Origin: CAYSZB01 sp964435475
Lineage (GTDB): Bacteria > Chloroflexota > Anaerolineae > Anaerolineales > Anaerolineaceae
Direction of reading: 5' to 3'
DNA length: 64,000 nucleotides
Assembly (NCBI GenBank): GCA_964435475.1
Contig: CAYSZB010000002.1
Span: forward strand, 23,226-87,225
The notes below the pieces were generated by a model. It searched no databases and had not been told where the DNA came from. It saw only the letters and a program-made list of their open reading frames with translations. Below are positions 1 to 8,103 of this stretch, piece after piece. Position 1 is the first letter of the stretch, and each line of letters begins with the position of its first letter. The position numbers were made by a program, and so were the translations under genes.

Positions 1-1427
1 TTAGCGTGGTCACCCAGCCAACCGTCGCGATCATCCCCACCGGCGATGAACTGGTTTCACCCACCGGCCAACCAGCAGCGGGAGATATCATTGAGTTTAA
101 CTCGACCATTTTTGGCGGTATGCTCAGCCAGTGGGGCTGCAAGCCCAGGGTCTACCCGATCACCCGTGACAACCCCCAGGCCATTGAACAGGCTTTGAAA
201 CAGGCGATCAACGAATGTGATGCCGTGATCCTCAACGCCGGCTCATCCGCCGGCAAGAAGGACTACGCCGCAGATATCATGCGCCAGATCGGCGAGGTGA
301 TCATCCACGGCATTGCCATCAAACCCGGCAAACCTGCCATTTTGGCAACAGCTCAAAGGGAAACAGACCATAAAACCATTCCCATGATCGGGCTGCCTGG
401 CTACCCTGTTTCCGGTATCTTAGTTATGGAGGAACTGTTCAAACCCGTGATCGAGTTACTCACCTGCCGACCTTCCATGCCCCAGCAATTTATAGAGGCA
501 TTTGTATCACGCCGCCTGACCTCAACACTGAAATACCATGAATACATCCGCTCCAGGCTGGGTAATGTGGATGGGCAGATCGTGGCTGTTCCGCTCAACC
601 GGGGGGCTGGCGTGGTCAGTTCATTCGTCAAAGCAGATGGCATCATCCACGTCCCGCAGGATGTGGAAGGTTATGAAGCCGGCGAGAAGGTCAGGGTACA
701 ACTGCTGCGCAGCATGGACGAGATCAACCGCACCCTGGTGCTGACCGGCAGCCACGACCCCCTGCTGGATGAAGTGGCTGACATACTTAAACGCCAAAAC
801 CCAGGTTCTCAACTGGCATCCTCGCATGTGGGCAGTATGGGCGGGATCATGGCTCTCAAGCGTGGTGAAGCCCACCTGGGCGGCATTCACCTCTTAGATG
901 AAGCATCCGGCACCTACAACATCCCTTACCTGCGCAAGTATTTTCCCAATGGAGGCTTTGCCCTGGTCGAATGTGTTCAACGCACACAGGGATTAATGGT
1001 TGCCCCCGGTAACCCCAGGGGCATCAAGGGTATGGCTGACCTGCCCGGAAAACGCTATGTCAACCGTCAGAAAGGCAGTGGCACGCGCATCCTATGCGAT
1101 TACCTGGTCAAGCAGATGGCGCTCGACCGGGATGAGATCCTGGACTATGATCGCGAGGAGTTCACCCACACAGCAGTTGCCGCAGCCATTGCGGGCGGTA
1201 CAGCTGACGCCGGGCTGGGCATTTATTCTGGAGCAAAAATCTTCGGACTGGACTTTGTGCCCATCTGTGAGGAGCAATATGACCTGCTGGTTACGGAAGG
1301 TGCAATGGAACTGGATTCGGTCAAGCAATTGCTGGCAGTCCTACACAGTAGGGAATTTGCCAGGAGACTTGAGAAGTTGGGCGGTTACAAATTGAACCAC
1401 CCCGGGGAGGTAAGGCTATGGAACTGA
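1..1427 (+). CDS. moeA: Molybdopterin molybdenumtransferase MoeA fused to a PBP-like domain (5' end cut by window)
   Basis: Inserts molybdate or tungstate into adenylylated molybdopterin, the last step of cofactor synthesis, in the cytosol. The reading frame is open through base 1, so the N-terminal MoeA domains lie outside the window and the GTG at 6 is not a real start. What is visible starts with the MoeA MPT-binding core (VAIIPTGDELV, then LNAGSSAGKKDY, IKPGKPAI, GLPGYPVS), followed by the MoeA C-terminal beta domain. From about residue 245 of the visible part a second module follows, the periplasmic-binding-protein-like domain (TGSHDPLLDEVA; KGSGTRILCDY; GTADAGLGIYSGA) found on many MoeA homologues of anaerobes. 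It may sense or deliver the metal oxyanion; that role is inferred. The stop overlaps moaC by 10 bp, which indicates an operon. Confidence 0.9.
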   Translation, partial: SVVTQPTVAIIPTGDELVSPTGQPAAGDIIEFNSTIFGGMLSQWGCKPRVYPITRDNPQAIEQALKQAINECDAVILNAGSSAGKKDYAADIMRQIGEVIIHGIAIKPGKPAILATAQRETDHKTIPMIGLPGYPVSGILVMEELFKPVIELLTCRPSMPQQFIEAFVSRRLTSTLKYHEYIRSRLGNVDGQIVAVPLNRGAGVVSSFVKADGIIHVPQDVEGYEAGEKVRVQLLRSMDEINRTLVLTGSHDPLLDEVADILKRQNPGSQLASSHVGSMGGIMALKRGEAHLGGIHLLDEASGTYNIPYLRKYFPNGGFALVECVQRTQGLMVAPGNPRGIKGMADLPGKRYVNRQKGSGTRILCDYLVKQMALDRDEILDYDREEFTHTAVAAAIAGGTADAGLGIYSGAKIFGLDFVPICEEQYDLLVTEGAMELDSVKQLLAVLHSREFARRLEKLGGYKLNHPGEVRLWN

Positions 1428-1891
1428 CCCATTTGGATAAGGATGGCAAAGCCATCATGGTCGATATCAGTGAAAAATCCGCCACGGAGCGGGTGGCTGT
1501 CGCTGAAGCCATCATCATAATGCAACCAACCACCCTGCAGTTGATCCTTGAGGGCGGCATCAAGAAAGGCGATGTTATCGCTGCCGCACGAATCGCCGGG
1601 ATCATGGCAGCCAAACGGACGTCCGAACTGATCCCGTTGTGTCACCCCATCCCGCTCACAAATGCCTCAATTGAGGTAGAATCCCTCAAACCGGATGCCG
1701 TGCGCATCACCGCGACTGTCAAGACCACCTGGACCACAGGGGTAGAGATGGAAGCGTTGACTGCGGCGAGCATCGCTGCTCTGACAATCTACGACATGTG
1801 CAAGGCGGTCGACCGGGGGATGACCATCACCCAGACGCGCCTGCTAAGCAAGAGCGGTGGCCGTTCCGGCGAATACAAGCGCGAAGGATAA
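1418..1891 (+). CDS. moaC: Cyclic pyranopterin monophosphate synthase MoaC
   Basis: Converts the MoaA product to cyclic pyranopterin monophosphate. The 157-residue length is normal for MoaC. Hallmarks are the LCHPIPL segment, the VEMEALTA stretch and YDMCKAVD near residue 130, which supplies the catalytic Asp and Lys. The ATG follows a GGGGAGG ribosome site and overlaps the end of moeA, so the two are translationally coupled. moaA follows after a 12-bp gap. Together moeA-moaC-moaA and the MOSC-MogA fusion form a compact pterin cofactor operon. Confidence 0.95.
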   Translation: MELTHLDKDGKAIMVDISEKSATERVAVAEAIIIMQPTTLQLILEGGIKKGDVIAAARIAGIMAAKRTSELIPLCHPIPLTNASIEVESLKPDAVRITATVKTTWTTGVEMEALTAASIAALTIYDMCKAVDRGMTITQTRLLSKSGGRSGEYKREG

Positions 1892-1903
1892 ACATAAAGC
1901 AAA

Positions 1904-2851
1904 ATGCACGACAGGTTTGGTCGCAAAATTGAATACCTGCGTCTCTCGGTCACCGAGCGCTGCACATTGCGCTGCGCTTATTGCCGTGCGGATGAAGGAT
2001 ACTGCCCCAAAGCTGCCGAATTGACCGCCGACGAGTTCACGCGCATCGTCAGGGCCTGTGCTCAACTGGGGATTAAAAAGGTGCGCCTGACCGGTGGTGA
2101 ACCATTATTGCGCAAAGACATACTCAATATCGTTTATGACATTGCCCATACACCCGGCATAACTGAACTTTCCATGACCACCAATGCCCAGCAGCTGGCC
2201 GGGAAAGCACTCGCCCTCAAGGAAGCTGGCTTACAGCGCATCAACATCAGCATGGATTCGTTAAACCCCGAACGCTTCAAAGAAATGACCGGGGGAGACC
2301 TTTCGCTGGTGCTTTCCGGCATTGACGAAGCCATCAGTGGTGGCTTGCTGCCGGTCAAGGTGAACGTGGTGCTCGTGCGGGGCAAGAACGACGGCGAAGT
2401 CGATGATTTCATCGCCCTGACCCGTGAAAACCCGATCGATGTGCGCTTTATCGAATTAATGCCGCTCGGGGAACTCGGCGAGGATGAGTCATTGCGCATC
2501 AGCAATGATGAGTTGATCGCTGCCCGCCCCTGGTTGGTCCCAGTGGCGCCACGCTATACAAGTCAGCCATCGCGCGACTTCCAGGTCGATGGTTACCTGG
2601 GACGCGTCGGTTTTATCAGCCCCATTTCACACAACTTCTGTGGCTTATGCAATCGACTACGACTGATGAGCGACGGCAATTTACGCATGTGTTTGGGTGT
2701 CGATTCGGAGATATCCTTGCTCCCAGCACTGCAACAGGATGATGACACCCTGCTTGAAGTCATCCGCACAGCAATCTTCAATAAACCCGCCCGCCACCAA
2801 TTTGATGCAGACTTTATTTCAGATAAGAACATGAGCAGGATCGGAGGATAG
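1904..2851 (+). CDS. moaA: GTP 3',8-cyclase MoaA (radical SAM)
   Basis: Radical SAM enzyme that cyclises GTP to 3',8-cyclo-GTP, the first committed step of molybdopterin synthesis. The N-terminal SAM cluster motif CxxxCxxC is at C20, C24 and C27. The second 4Fe-4S cluster motif (C246-x2-C249-x13-C263) is in the C-terminal third, where MoaA binds GTP. The protein ends in GG, matching the conserved C-terminal glycine tail of MoaA. The length of 315 aa is at the usual size. It sits between moaC and the MOSC-MogA fusion with short gaps. Confidence 0.95.
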   Translation: MHDRFGRKIEYLRLSVTERCTLRCAYCRADEGYCPKAAELTADEFTRIVRACAQLGIKKVRLTGGEPLLRKDILNIVYDIAHTPGITELSMTTNAQQLAGKALALKEAGLQRINISMDSLNPERFKEMTGGDLSLVLSGIDEAISGGLLPVKVNVVLVRGKNDGEVDDFIALTRENPIDVRFIELMPLGELGEDESLRISNDELIAARPWLVPVAPRYTSQPSRDFQVDGYLGRVGFISPISHNFCGLCNRLRLMSDGNLRMCLGVDSEISLLPALQQDDDTLLEVIRTAIFNKPARHQFDADFISDKNMSRIGG

Positions 2852-2855
2852 AGTT

Positions 2856-3776
2856 ATGGCAACAGTTGTCGCCGTAAATATCAGCACCAAGAAAGGCACC
2901 GTCAAGCATCCGGTTTTGGAGGGATGTCTGATCACCCCCCAGGGCATCGAAGGGGACGCTCATGCTGGGGATTGGCACCGCCAGGTCAGCTTGTTGGACC
3001 AGGAAAGCATCGACAAAATGACCCAAAAAGGTGTCAAGGACCTGACACCGGGGAAATTTGCTGAAAACATTACCACACAGGGCATCGAGCTCTACACACT
3101 TCCCATTGGCACCCGTCTGCTGATCGGAGAAACTGAGTTGGAAGTGACCCAGATCGGCAAGGAATGCCATCACCACTGCCAGATCTATCAGCAGATAGGT
3201 ATGTGTGTCATGCCCACCGAAGGCATCTTCGCCAAAGTGATCAAGGATGGGTTTGTGAAACCCGGCGATGAGATCGTGGTCGTTCCCACCATCCGTGCTG
3301 CCATCGTCACGGTCAGTGACAAGGGATTTTCCGGCACAAGGGAAGATAAAAGCGGACCCGCCCTTGTATCAGCTTTGAAAAACAAAGCCCAGGTATTACA
3401 CACAATGATCATTCCCGATGAACTGGAGCAGATCAAAGCTGCTTTGATCGAACTGGCAGATTCAGGTCAGGTGGATGTGATCCTCACCACCGGTGGCACC
3501 GGTTTTGCCCCGCGCGATGTCACACCCGAAGCAACACAGGCAGTGGTCGAGCGTACAGCCCCCGGCATACCCGAAGCCATGCGCCAGGCCAGCCAGCAGA
3601 TTACCCCGCGTGCCATGCTGTCACGCGCCACAGCCGGTATCCGCAAACGCTCCCTCATCGTTAACCTGCCCGGCAGCCCCAAGGCAGCGGTTGAGTGCCT
3701 TGAAGTCTTTTTACCGGTCATGCAGCATGCGGTGGAAACCCTGCGCGGCGATACCTACGAGTGCGGAAGAAAATAG
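2856..3776 (+). CDS. MOSC domain-MogA/MoaB fusion protein
   Basis: Two-domain cofactor protein of 306 residues. Residues 1 to about 145 are a MOSC domain, the sulfur-carrier/pterin-binding fold of Moco sulfurases and YiiM. Residues from about 146 onward are a MogA/MoaB molybdopterin adenylyltransferase domain, with the diagnostic TGGTGFAPRDVTPEAT at the MPT-binding site and VNLPGSPKA near the end. The second half would adenylate MPT for MoeA; the first half may handle metal or sulfur. The gene starts 4 bp after moaA behind GGAGG, so it is the last gene of the operon. The fusion itself is seen directly; the coupling of functions is inferred. Confidence 0.88.
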   Translation: MATVVAVNISTKKGTVKHPVLEGCLITPQGIEGDAHAGDWHRQVSLLDQESIDKMTQKGVKDLTPGKFAENITTQGIELYTLPIGTRLLIGETELEVTQIGKECHHHCQIYQQIGMCVMPTEGIFAKVIKDGFVKPGDEIVVVPTIRAAIVTVSDKGFSGTREDKSGPALVSALKNKAQVLHTMIIPDELEQIKAALIELADSGQVDVILTTGGTGFAPRDVTPEATQAVVERTAPGIPEAMRQASQQITPRAMLSRATAGIRKRSLIVNLPGSPKAAVECLEVFLPVMQHAVETLRGDTYECGRK

Positions 3777-3909
3777 AGATCTTTTCGCAAGATCAAACTT
3801 TATTTGGAGAGACCGCAAGATTCAATGGATCCGCAATATTCAGATGACCTATTTTAAGAACTCCTGATTCCTCGACCGCAATGACAACAGCCATGACATC
3901 CCAAGATTT

Positions 3910-3963
3910 CCAGTTTCGCAGTTTCGCAGTTTCGCTGCACATATACCCTGATTGCGAAACTGG
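3910..3963. repeat. Triple 8-mer tandem repeat inside an 11-bp inverted repeat
   Basis: Three perfect back-to-back copies of AGTTTCGC occupy 3912-3935. The outer copy is part of an 11-base arm (3910-3920) whose exact reverse complement is at 3953-3963, so transcripts could form a hairpin with a loop of about 30 bases. The rest of 3777-4097 shows no convincing gene; a minus-strand open frame at 3849-4148 has no ribosome site or family features. This could be a REP-like element, but no second copy was seen in this window. Confidence 0.6.
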
Positions 3964-4097
3964 TTAACAACAAGAATTAGATCAAATCTTGGATAGTGCT
4001 GTAGTATCACTCCACACTGATTGACCAGGAAACAATCCGGCAAACCAGGCATCAAGGCAAACAAAAAAATCCCCTTTCTCAACTCTACGGACATCTT

Positions 4098-4106
4098 TGG
4101 TATAAT
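4098..4106 (+). promoter_or_regulatory. Extended -10 promoter for tupABC
   Basis: TGGTATAAT gives a perfect -10 hexamer with the TGn extension; no good -35 box is visible 17 bases upstream. Transcription would begin near 4113, leaving a leader of about 134 nucleotides before the tupA start, which is where the structured RNA lies. Confidence 0.55.
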
Positions 4107-4124
4107 CACGCTGTTCTTCGACTC

Positions 4125-4240
4125 ATTGCCCTTCGACACCAGGCTCATGGGCAGGTGAGCGGAAACATGCGGTAAATCCCAAACAACCGCGTGTTCAAGG
4201 GTACTGCCGGAAACAGCAGTGCCTCCCTTATGGAAAGGAG
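4125..4240 (+). ncRNA. Structured 5' leader of tupA, candidate Moco/Tuco-type riboswitch
   Basis: The leader contains a 10-bp stem, 4164-4173 with 4186-4195 (one G-U pair), and a second hairpin, 4203-4207 with 4216-4220, with loop CGGAAACA. It then ends in GCCTCCC just ahead of the GGAAAGGAG ribosome site. From memory, leaders of the molybdenum/tungsten cofactor riboswitch class share GGAAA loops and a GCCUCCC-like end close to the ribosome site. Placement between a cofactor operon and a tungstate transporter fits control by the cofactor. The stems are seen; the class assignment is inference and needs an Rfam RF01055 covariance search. Confidence 0.45.
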
Positions 4241-4246
4241 AATCAA

Positions 4247-5062
4247 GTGAAAAAATTTGTATTATTTGTTATCCTGGGGGTCATGGTGATCAGTTTTACC
4301 GCCTGTGCCAAAACCCCGACCAATCCCGTTATCCGTTTATCGACCACTACCTCAGTCAACGATTCCGGGCTGATGTCCTACCTGCAACCGGTTTTTGAAA
4401 AGGATACCGGCTATACCCTCGAGATCACCTCCGCCGGTACCGGTGCAGCCATAGAAAAAGGCCGCACAGGTGATGCAGATGTTTTGCTGGTGCATGCCAA
4501 GGCATCCGAAGAAGAGTTTATCGGTGAAGGATATGGTGAAGAACGCGTCCCCTTCATGTTCAACTTCTTTGTCGTGGTAGGACCGGAGAGCGATCCCGCT
4601 GGTGTTAAGAATGCCGCAACTGCCGCAGATGCCTTCAAAGCGATCGTGGATGCCGGCCAGGCGTTTGTCTCCCGCGGTGATGATAGCGGTACGAACAAGG
4701 CTGAGTTGAAGATCTGGAAAGCCCTGGAAATTGACCCAGTGGGTCAGGAATGGTATATCAGCGCTGGCGATACGATGGGCAAGACCCTGACCATGGCTGA
4801 CGAACTGCAGGCTTACACTTTCTCAGATAAAGCCACCTACCTGGCACATGATAATGACCTGGCACTGCTGCTGGAAGAAACCGATGATATGAAAAACACC
4901 TACGCAATGATCGCCATCACTTCAGCCCGTTGGGAAGATACCAACTACGAAGGCGCACTGGCATTCATCAAGTGGATGACATCCAATAAAGCCAGCAAGA
5001 TGATCGCTGAGTTTGGTGTGGATAAATACGGGGAACAGCTGTTTTTCAACCTGGATCAATAG
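4247..5062 (+). CDS. tupA: Tungstate ABC transporter, substrate-binding lipoprotein TupA
   Basis: Extracytoplasmic receptor that binds tungstate and hands it to TupBC. The first 20 residues form a lipoprotein signal peptide with lipobox FTAC (lipidated C20). The mature protein starts with LSTTTSVNDSGLM, the TupA oxyanion-binding signature (TTTSxxDSGL). SRGDDSGTNKAE in the middle matches the second conserved loop of TupA-type receptors. Length 271 aa is normal. It starts with GTG, 6 bases after GGAAAGGAG. tupB and tupC follow on the same strand, and the preceding operon makes the cofactor that would use tungsten. Confidence 0.92.
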   Translation: MKKFVLFVILGVMVISFTACAKTPTNPVIRLSTTTSVNDSGLMSYLQPVFEKDTGYTLEITSAGTGAAIEKGRTGDADVLLVHAKASEEEFIGEGYGEERVPFMFNFFVVVGPESDPAGVKNAATAADAFKAIVDAGQAFVSRGDDSGTNKAELKIWKALEIDPVGQEWYISAGDTMGKTLTMADELQAYTFSDKATYLAHDNDLALLLEETDDMKNTYAMIAITSARWEDTNYEGALAFIKWMTSNKASKMIAEFGVDKYGEQLFFNLDQ

Positions 5063-5129
5063 TAAAAATAATGGCGGGGTAAGGCGATGAAGCCTGGAGC
5101 AGCCTGCCCCGCCATCTTTTAGGTAAGCA

Positions 5130-5813
5130 TTGGAAACAATTCGCCAAATTTTCGACCTGCTCTTCGGAGTAAACCCGGAACTGCGCCAGATCATTTGGGT
5201 CACACTGCGCATGTCCTTCTTCAGCACGCTGATCTCATCTGTGATCGGCATCCCGCTGGGTGTATTGATCGGCAGCAATCAATTTAAAGGCAAGAGGCTG
5301 CTGAACCGCATCCTCAGCACACTGATGGGGCTGCCGCCCGTGGTCGCCGGGCTGATCGTATTCCTCTTCCTCTCACGCAGTGGTCCGCTTGGCACCCTCA
5401 AACTGCTCTACTCCGTCACCGCCATGGTCATCGCCCAGGTCGTTTTGATCACCCCGATCATGACCGGTCTGACTGCCAACCTGATTTCTATCAAAGCGCC
5501 GCTCATCCGTGAGACAGCTGCCGGCATTGCCCTCACACCTCTCAAACGCATGCTTTTCACCATATACGAGGTGCGGGTGCAGCTCATCTCAACCATCCTG
5601 GTGGGTTTCGGACGGGCGATCGCCGAAGTGGGCGCCGTCCAGATGGTCGGTGGCAATGTGCAGTTTAAAACCCGGGTTATGACCACAGCCATCATGATGC
5701 AAACCAACATGGGGCATTTTGAGTTTGCCATTGCCCTGGGGATCGTGCTGCTGCTGATCGCTTTTTTGATCAACTCGCTTGTTAACCGCATCCAGGACAG
5801 GCAGATCACATGA
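5130..5813 (+). CDS. tupB: Tungstate ABC transporter permease TupB
   Basis: Inner-membrane permease of 227 residues with about five or six hydrophobic segments. The EAA-type coupling segment near residues 130-150 (RETAAGIALTPLKRM) and the GFGRAIAEVGAVQMVGG stretch are typical of molybdate/tungstate/sulfate-type permeases. The start is taken as TTG at 5130, because the next in-frame ATG would remove the first membrane segment. The last four bases overlap tupC (ATGA), so translation is coupled. Confidence 0.9.
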   Translation: METIRQIFDLLFGVNPELRQIIWVTLRMSFFSTLISSVIGIPLGVLIGSNQFKGKRLLNRILSTLMGLPPVVAGLIVFLFLSRSGPLGTLKLLYSVTAMVIAQVVLITPIMTGLTANLISIKAPLIRETAAGIALTPLKRMLFTIYEVRVQLISTILVGFGRAIAEVGAVQMVGGNVQFKTRVMTTAIMMQTNMGHFEFAIALGIVLLLIAFLINSLVNRIQDRQIT

Positions 5814-6481
5814 TCACGCTTAAAAACATCCTTCTCAAGTATGCCCAACGGGTGATCCTGGATATCCCGGAGTTGTCCCTGATTGAAGGCAGGCGTTACT
5901 GCCTGATCGGTGAGAATGGCAGCGGCAAAACAACCCTCCTGCGCATTACGGCTGGTACGCTTAAGCCTGACACGGGCACGATCCAAGGACTACCAACCGA
6001 ACAAGTTGGCTATATGCCACAGGCACCCTACGCTTTCAGTTTCAGCGTCAAGAAAAATGTGGAGATCGCCCTGGATGATGATCCGAATTGCGAAGCATTG
6101 GCATTGGCAGCCCTCAGCAAGGTCGGGATGATATCTTTTGCACAGTCAAGGGGCAACAAGCTCTCCGGTGGGGAAGCACAGCGTATGGCACTGGCCCGCT
6201 TGATCGCCAAACCACGCAAGTTGCTCCTGTTGGATGAGCCCACCTCATCCACAGATATCCGCGGTATGGACCTGATCGAGAGCACGCTCCTCGACTACAA
6301 CCAGGCCTGTGGGTGCACATTGATCTTTTCCACCCATTCTCCCGCCCAGGCATTACGCCTGGCTGAAGAAGTGGTCTTTCTGGACCAGGGGAGGATCATC
6401 GAACGGGGTCCAGCAACACAGGTGTTAATTGACCCACAAAGTGAGATCGCCCGTAAGTTTCTCAGGCACTGGCAGATGTAG
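5810..6481 (+). CDS. tupC: Tungstate ABC transporter ATP-binding protein TupC
   Basis: ATPase that powers TupAB. Visible motifs are Walker A GENGSGKT (residues 34-41), the ABC signature LSGGEAQRMALAR, Walker B LLLLDEPTSSTD and the switch histidine in STHSPAQA. The length of 223 aa is short, without the C-terminal regulatory domain of ModC, as expected for TupC. It overlaps tupB by 4 bp and ends 3 bp before the convergent chrA-like gene. Confidence 0.92.
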   Translation: MITLKNILLKYAQRVILDIPELSLIEGRRYCLIGENGSGKTTLLRITAGTLKPDTGTIQGLPTEQVGYMPQAPYAFSFSVKKNVEIALDDDPNCEALALAALSKVGMISFAQSRGNKLSGGEAQRMALARLIAKPRKLLLLDEPTSSTDIRGMDLIESTLLDYNQACGCTLIFSTHSPAQALRLAEEVVFLDQGRIIERGPATQVLIDPQSEIARKFLRHWQM

Positions 6482-6483
6482 TC

Positions 6484-7656
6484 TTATCGCAGCAGGAATT
6501 GAATAACCCCAATGGCGGCTCCCCCAAAAACCAGCCAGAACGAATCCACTTTCCATAATTTGAGGCAGATCAGGCTAAATATCAGGACAAGCAGCGTCCA
6601 GATATCCACCACCGAGCTTTTGGCAATGGTCAGGGCAACCGATAGCATCAGGGCGAGCACAGCGGCATTCACCCCTTTAAGAAATGCCTTTAGAAGCTGT
6701 GACCGTTGCAGTTTCGGGATGATCGGGGCAATGACCGCCACAATAATAAAAGATGGCAGGAATATACCAATCGTGGAGAGGATCGCGCCCGGCCAACCTG
6801 CCACCACATAGCCGATGAAAGCAGCCGATGAGGAGACCGGACCGGGAGTCATTTGCCCGACGGCAATGGCATCGATCAACTGCTGCTGTGACAGCCAGCC
6901 AAGTTTTTCAACAATATCCTCCTGGATAAAGGCAAACAGCACCAGGCCTGAGCCGAAGATCAGGCTGCCGGTCTTGAGGAAAAGGAGAAACAACTTCAGC
7001 AGGATATTTTCCGTACTATCAGAAACCAGTTTTAGAAAAGGAGTGAAATTCATAAATGGGATGAATGCCAGCAACCCGGCCTTTCGCCCACCCAAACGTG
7101 GTAACTCGTGGATTAGCATTCCCAGGATGCCGGCAGCAAGAATGACCATCACCTGGCTGGCGCCCAAAATGGTCGCCAACGCAGCAAGGCCGAAAATGAC
7201 TACCGCTGCATAGTTGGTAAAGGTGTTCTTTCCAAGGCGGAAAATCGCATGCAAGATCAGGGCAACGATCACCGGGTTGATGCCATAGAAGATCGCGCTG
7301 ACCTGTGGCAGGGTGCCATAGCGCATATAGATCACTGCCAGTCCAATACTTGGCACAAGCGATGGAATGATAAAAGATAGCTCAGCCACCACCAGTCCGG
7401 CATAACGCGCACGGTGAAAGCCAACCAACCCGGCCATCTCGCAGGCATTCGGCCCGGGAACCAGGTTGGTGGCAGCAATAAAGTCCATGTACTGGTCCTG
7501 GGTGAGCCACTGGCGCTTGCGCACGAATTCCTGCTCCATCACAGCAATCAGTGCCATCGGGCCACCAAAGGTGATCGCCCCAATCTTCAGGAAGATGCCA
7601 GCCAACTGCCAGAGAAGGGCACTTTTCTTTTGAGCCGGTGTATGCAAAGTTTCCAT
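6484..7656 (-). CDS. chrA: ChrA-family (CHR) ion transporter, two-domain form
   Basis: Membrane protein of the chromate ion transporter family with both CHR halves. The first half carries ITFGGPMALI, FIAATNLVPGPNA and LVGFHRARYAGL; the second repeats the pattern as LIFGSGLVLFAF, IAVGQMTPGPVSSSAAFIGYV. About ten hydrophobic segments are visible. The true substrate is not known for most members; chromate, sulfate or another oxyanion is possible, notable beside a tungstate system. The ATG at 7656 gives the usual short N-terminus. A longer version starting at 7755 has an AGAGGA site 3 bases upstream, but it would add 33 non-conserved residues and run through the -35 box of the pheS promoter. Confidence 0.85.
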   Translation of the reverse strand: METLHTPAQKKSALLWQLAGIFLKIGAITFGGPMALIAVMEQEFVRKRQWLTQDQYMDFIAATNLVPGPNACEMAGLVGFHRARYAGLVVAELSFIIPSLVPSIGLAVIYMRYGTLPQVSAIFYGINPVIVALILHAIFRLGKNTFTNYAAVVIFGLAALATILGASQVMVILAAGILGMLIHELPRLGGRKAGLLAFIPFMNFTPFLKLVSDSTENILLKLFLLFLKTGSLIFGSGLVLFAFIQEDIVEKLGWLSQQQLIDAIAVGQMTPGPVSSSAAFIGYVVAGWPGAILSTIGIFLPSFIIVAVIAPIIPKLQRSQLLKAFLKGVNAAVLALMLSVALTIAKSSVVDIWTLLVLIFSLICLKLWKVDSFWLVFGGAAIGVIQFLLR

Positions 7657-7748
7657 ATTACTTGCTGCCTGATGTTTCCGATTAAGACAAGTATAACAAA
7701 AGACGCATAATGAAGACCAAACAATTTCCAGCAGGGAAACCTGGTGGC

Positions 7749-7776
7749 TTGACATTTATCCTCTTTTGGCGATAAT
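7749..7776 (+). promoter_or_regulatory. Sigma-A promoter of the pheST operon
   Basis: A consensus TTGACA (7749-7754), a 16-base spacer and GATAAT (7771-7776) lie directly upstream of the T-box leader. The transcript would start near 7783, which gives a leader of about 320 nucleotides before pheS. Confidence 0.8.
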
Positions 7777-7782
7777 AAGGGC

Positions 7783-8093
7783 ATATTTAACAACCATGAC
7801 CAAGGAAAGTAGGCTTAGGAAAGCTGACAGGGCGGTGGCGGGCACAGACTGAGACCCCCACCCGGTGGATATAAGCCGAAGTTCCCTTGCGAGTTGCGTG
7901 GGTGAAGGTGCCAATTGCTTGTAGCTCACGCCGTGGGAGACCCCACGTTACAGGGGTTGCCAGTCTCCGTTAATTACGGAACTGGGCCTGAGCGGACCGT
8001 TCAAACGGTCAAGAAGGGTGGCACCGCGGGAACTGACCCCCGTCCCTTGTGGGATGGGGCTTTTTGTTGCCTCCGCAGGCAGTAGAAAATTTT
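7783..8093 (+). ncRNA. T-box leader of pheST
   Basis: tRNA-sensing leader that lets transcription proceed when uncharged tRNA-Phe is abundant. The conserved T-box sequence AAGGGTGGCACCGCG is at 8015-8029 and forms the 5' part of the antiterminator. A terminator hairpin follows at once. Stem I begins with the AGTA bulge motif near 7810. A TTC triplet at 7882-7884 after GAAG is the likely specifier codon for phenylalanine, which agrees with the downstream genes; this specifier assignment was made by eye. This leader explains the gap between the divergent chrA and pheS. Confidence 0.92.
8036..8066 (+). terminator. T-box-controlled intrinsic terminator
   Basis: CCCCGTCCC (8038-8046 region) pairs with GGGATGGGG (8051-8059) through a TTGT loop, followed by CTTTTT. 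It shares bases with the T-box antiterminator, so the two structures are mutually exclusive. Confidence 0.85.
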
Positions 8094-8103
8094 GGAGGAA
8101 GTC

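Noticed and set aside
3912..3935. Triple AGTTTCGC as a CRISPR array
   Set aside because: Units are 8 bases long with no spacers, and no cas genes are present.
3849..4148. A 99-codon minus-strand frame in the gap before tupA
   Set aside because: No ribosome site or domain, and it runs across the 8-mer repeat element and the tupA promoter.
6484..7755. The longer start of the ChrA-like protein at 7755
   Set aside because: Its ribosome site is too close and it would cross the pheST promoter; kept only as an alternative.
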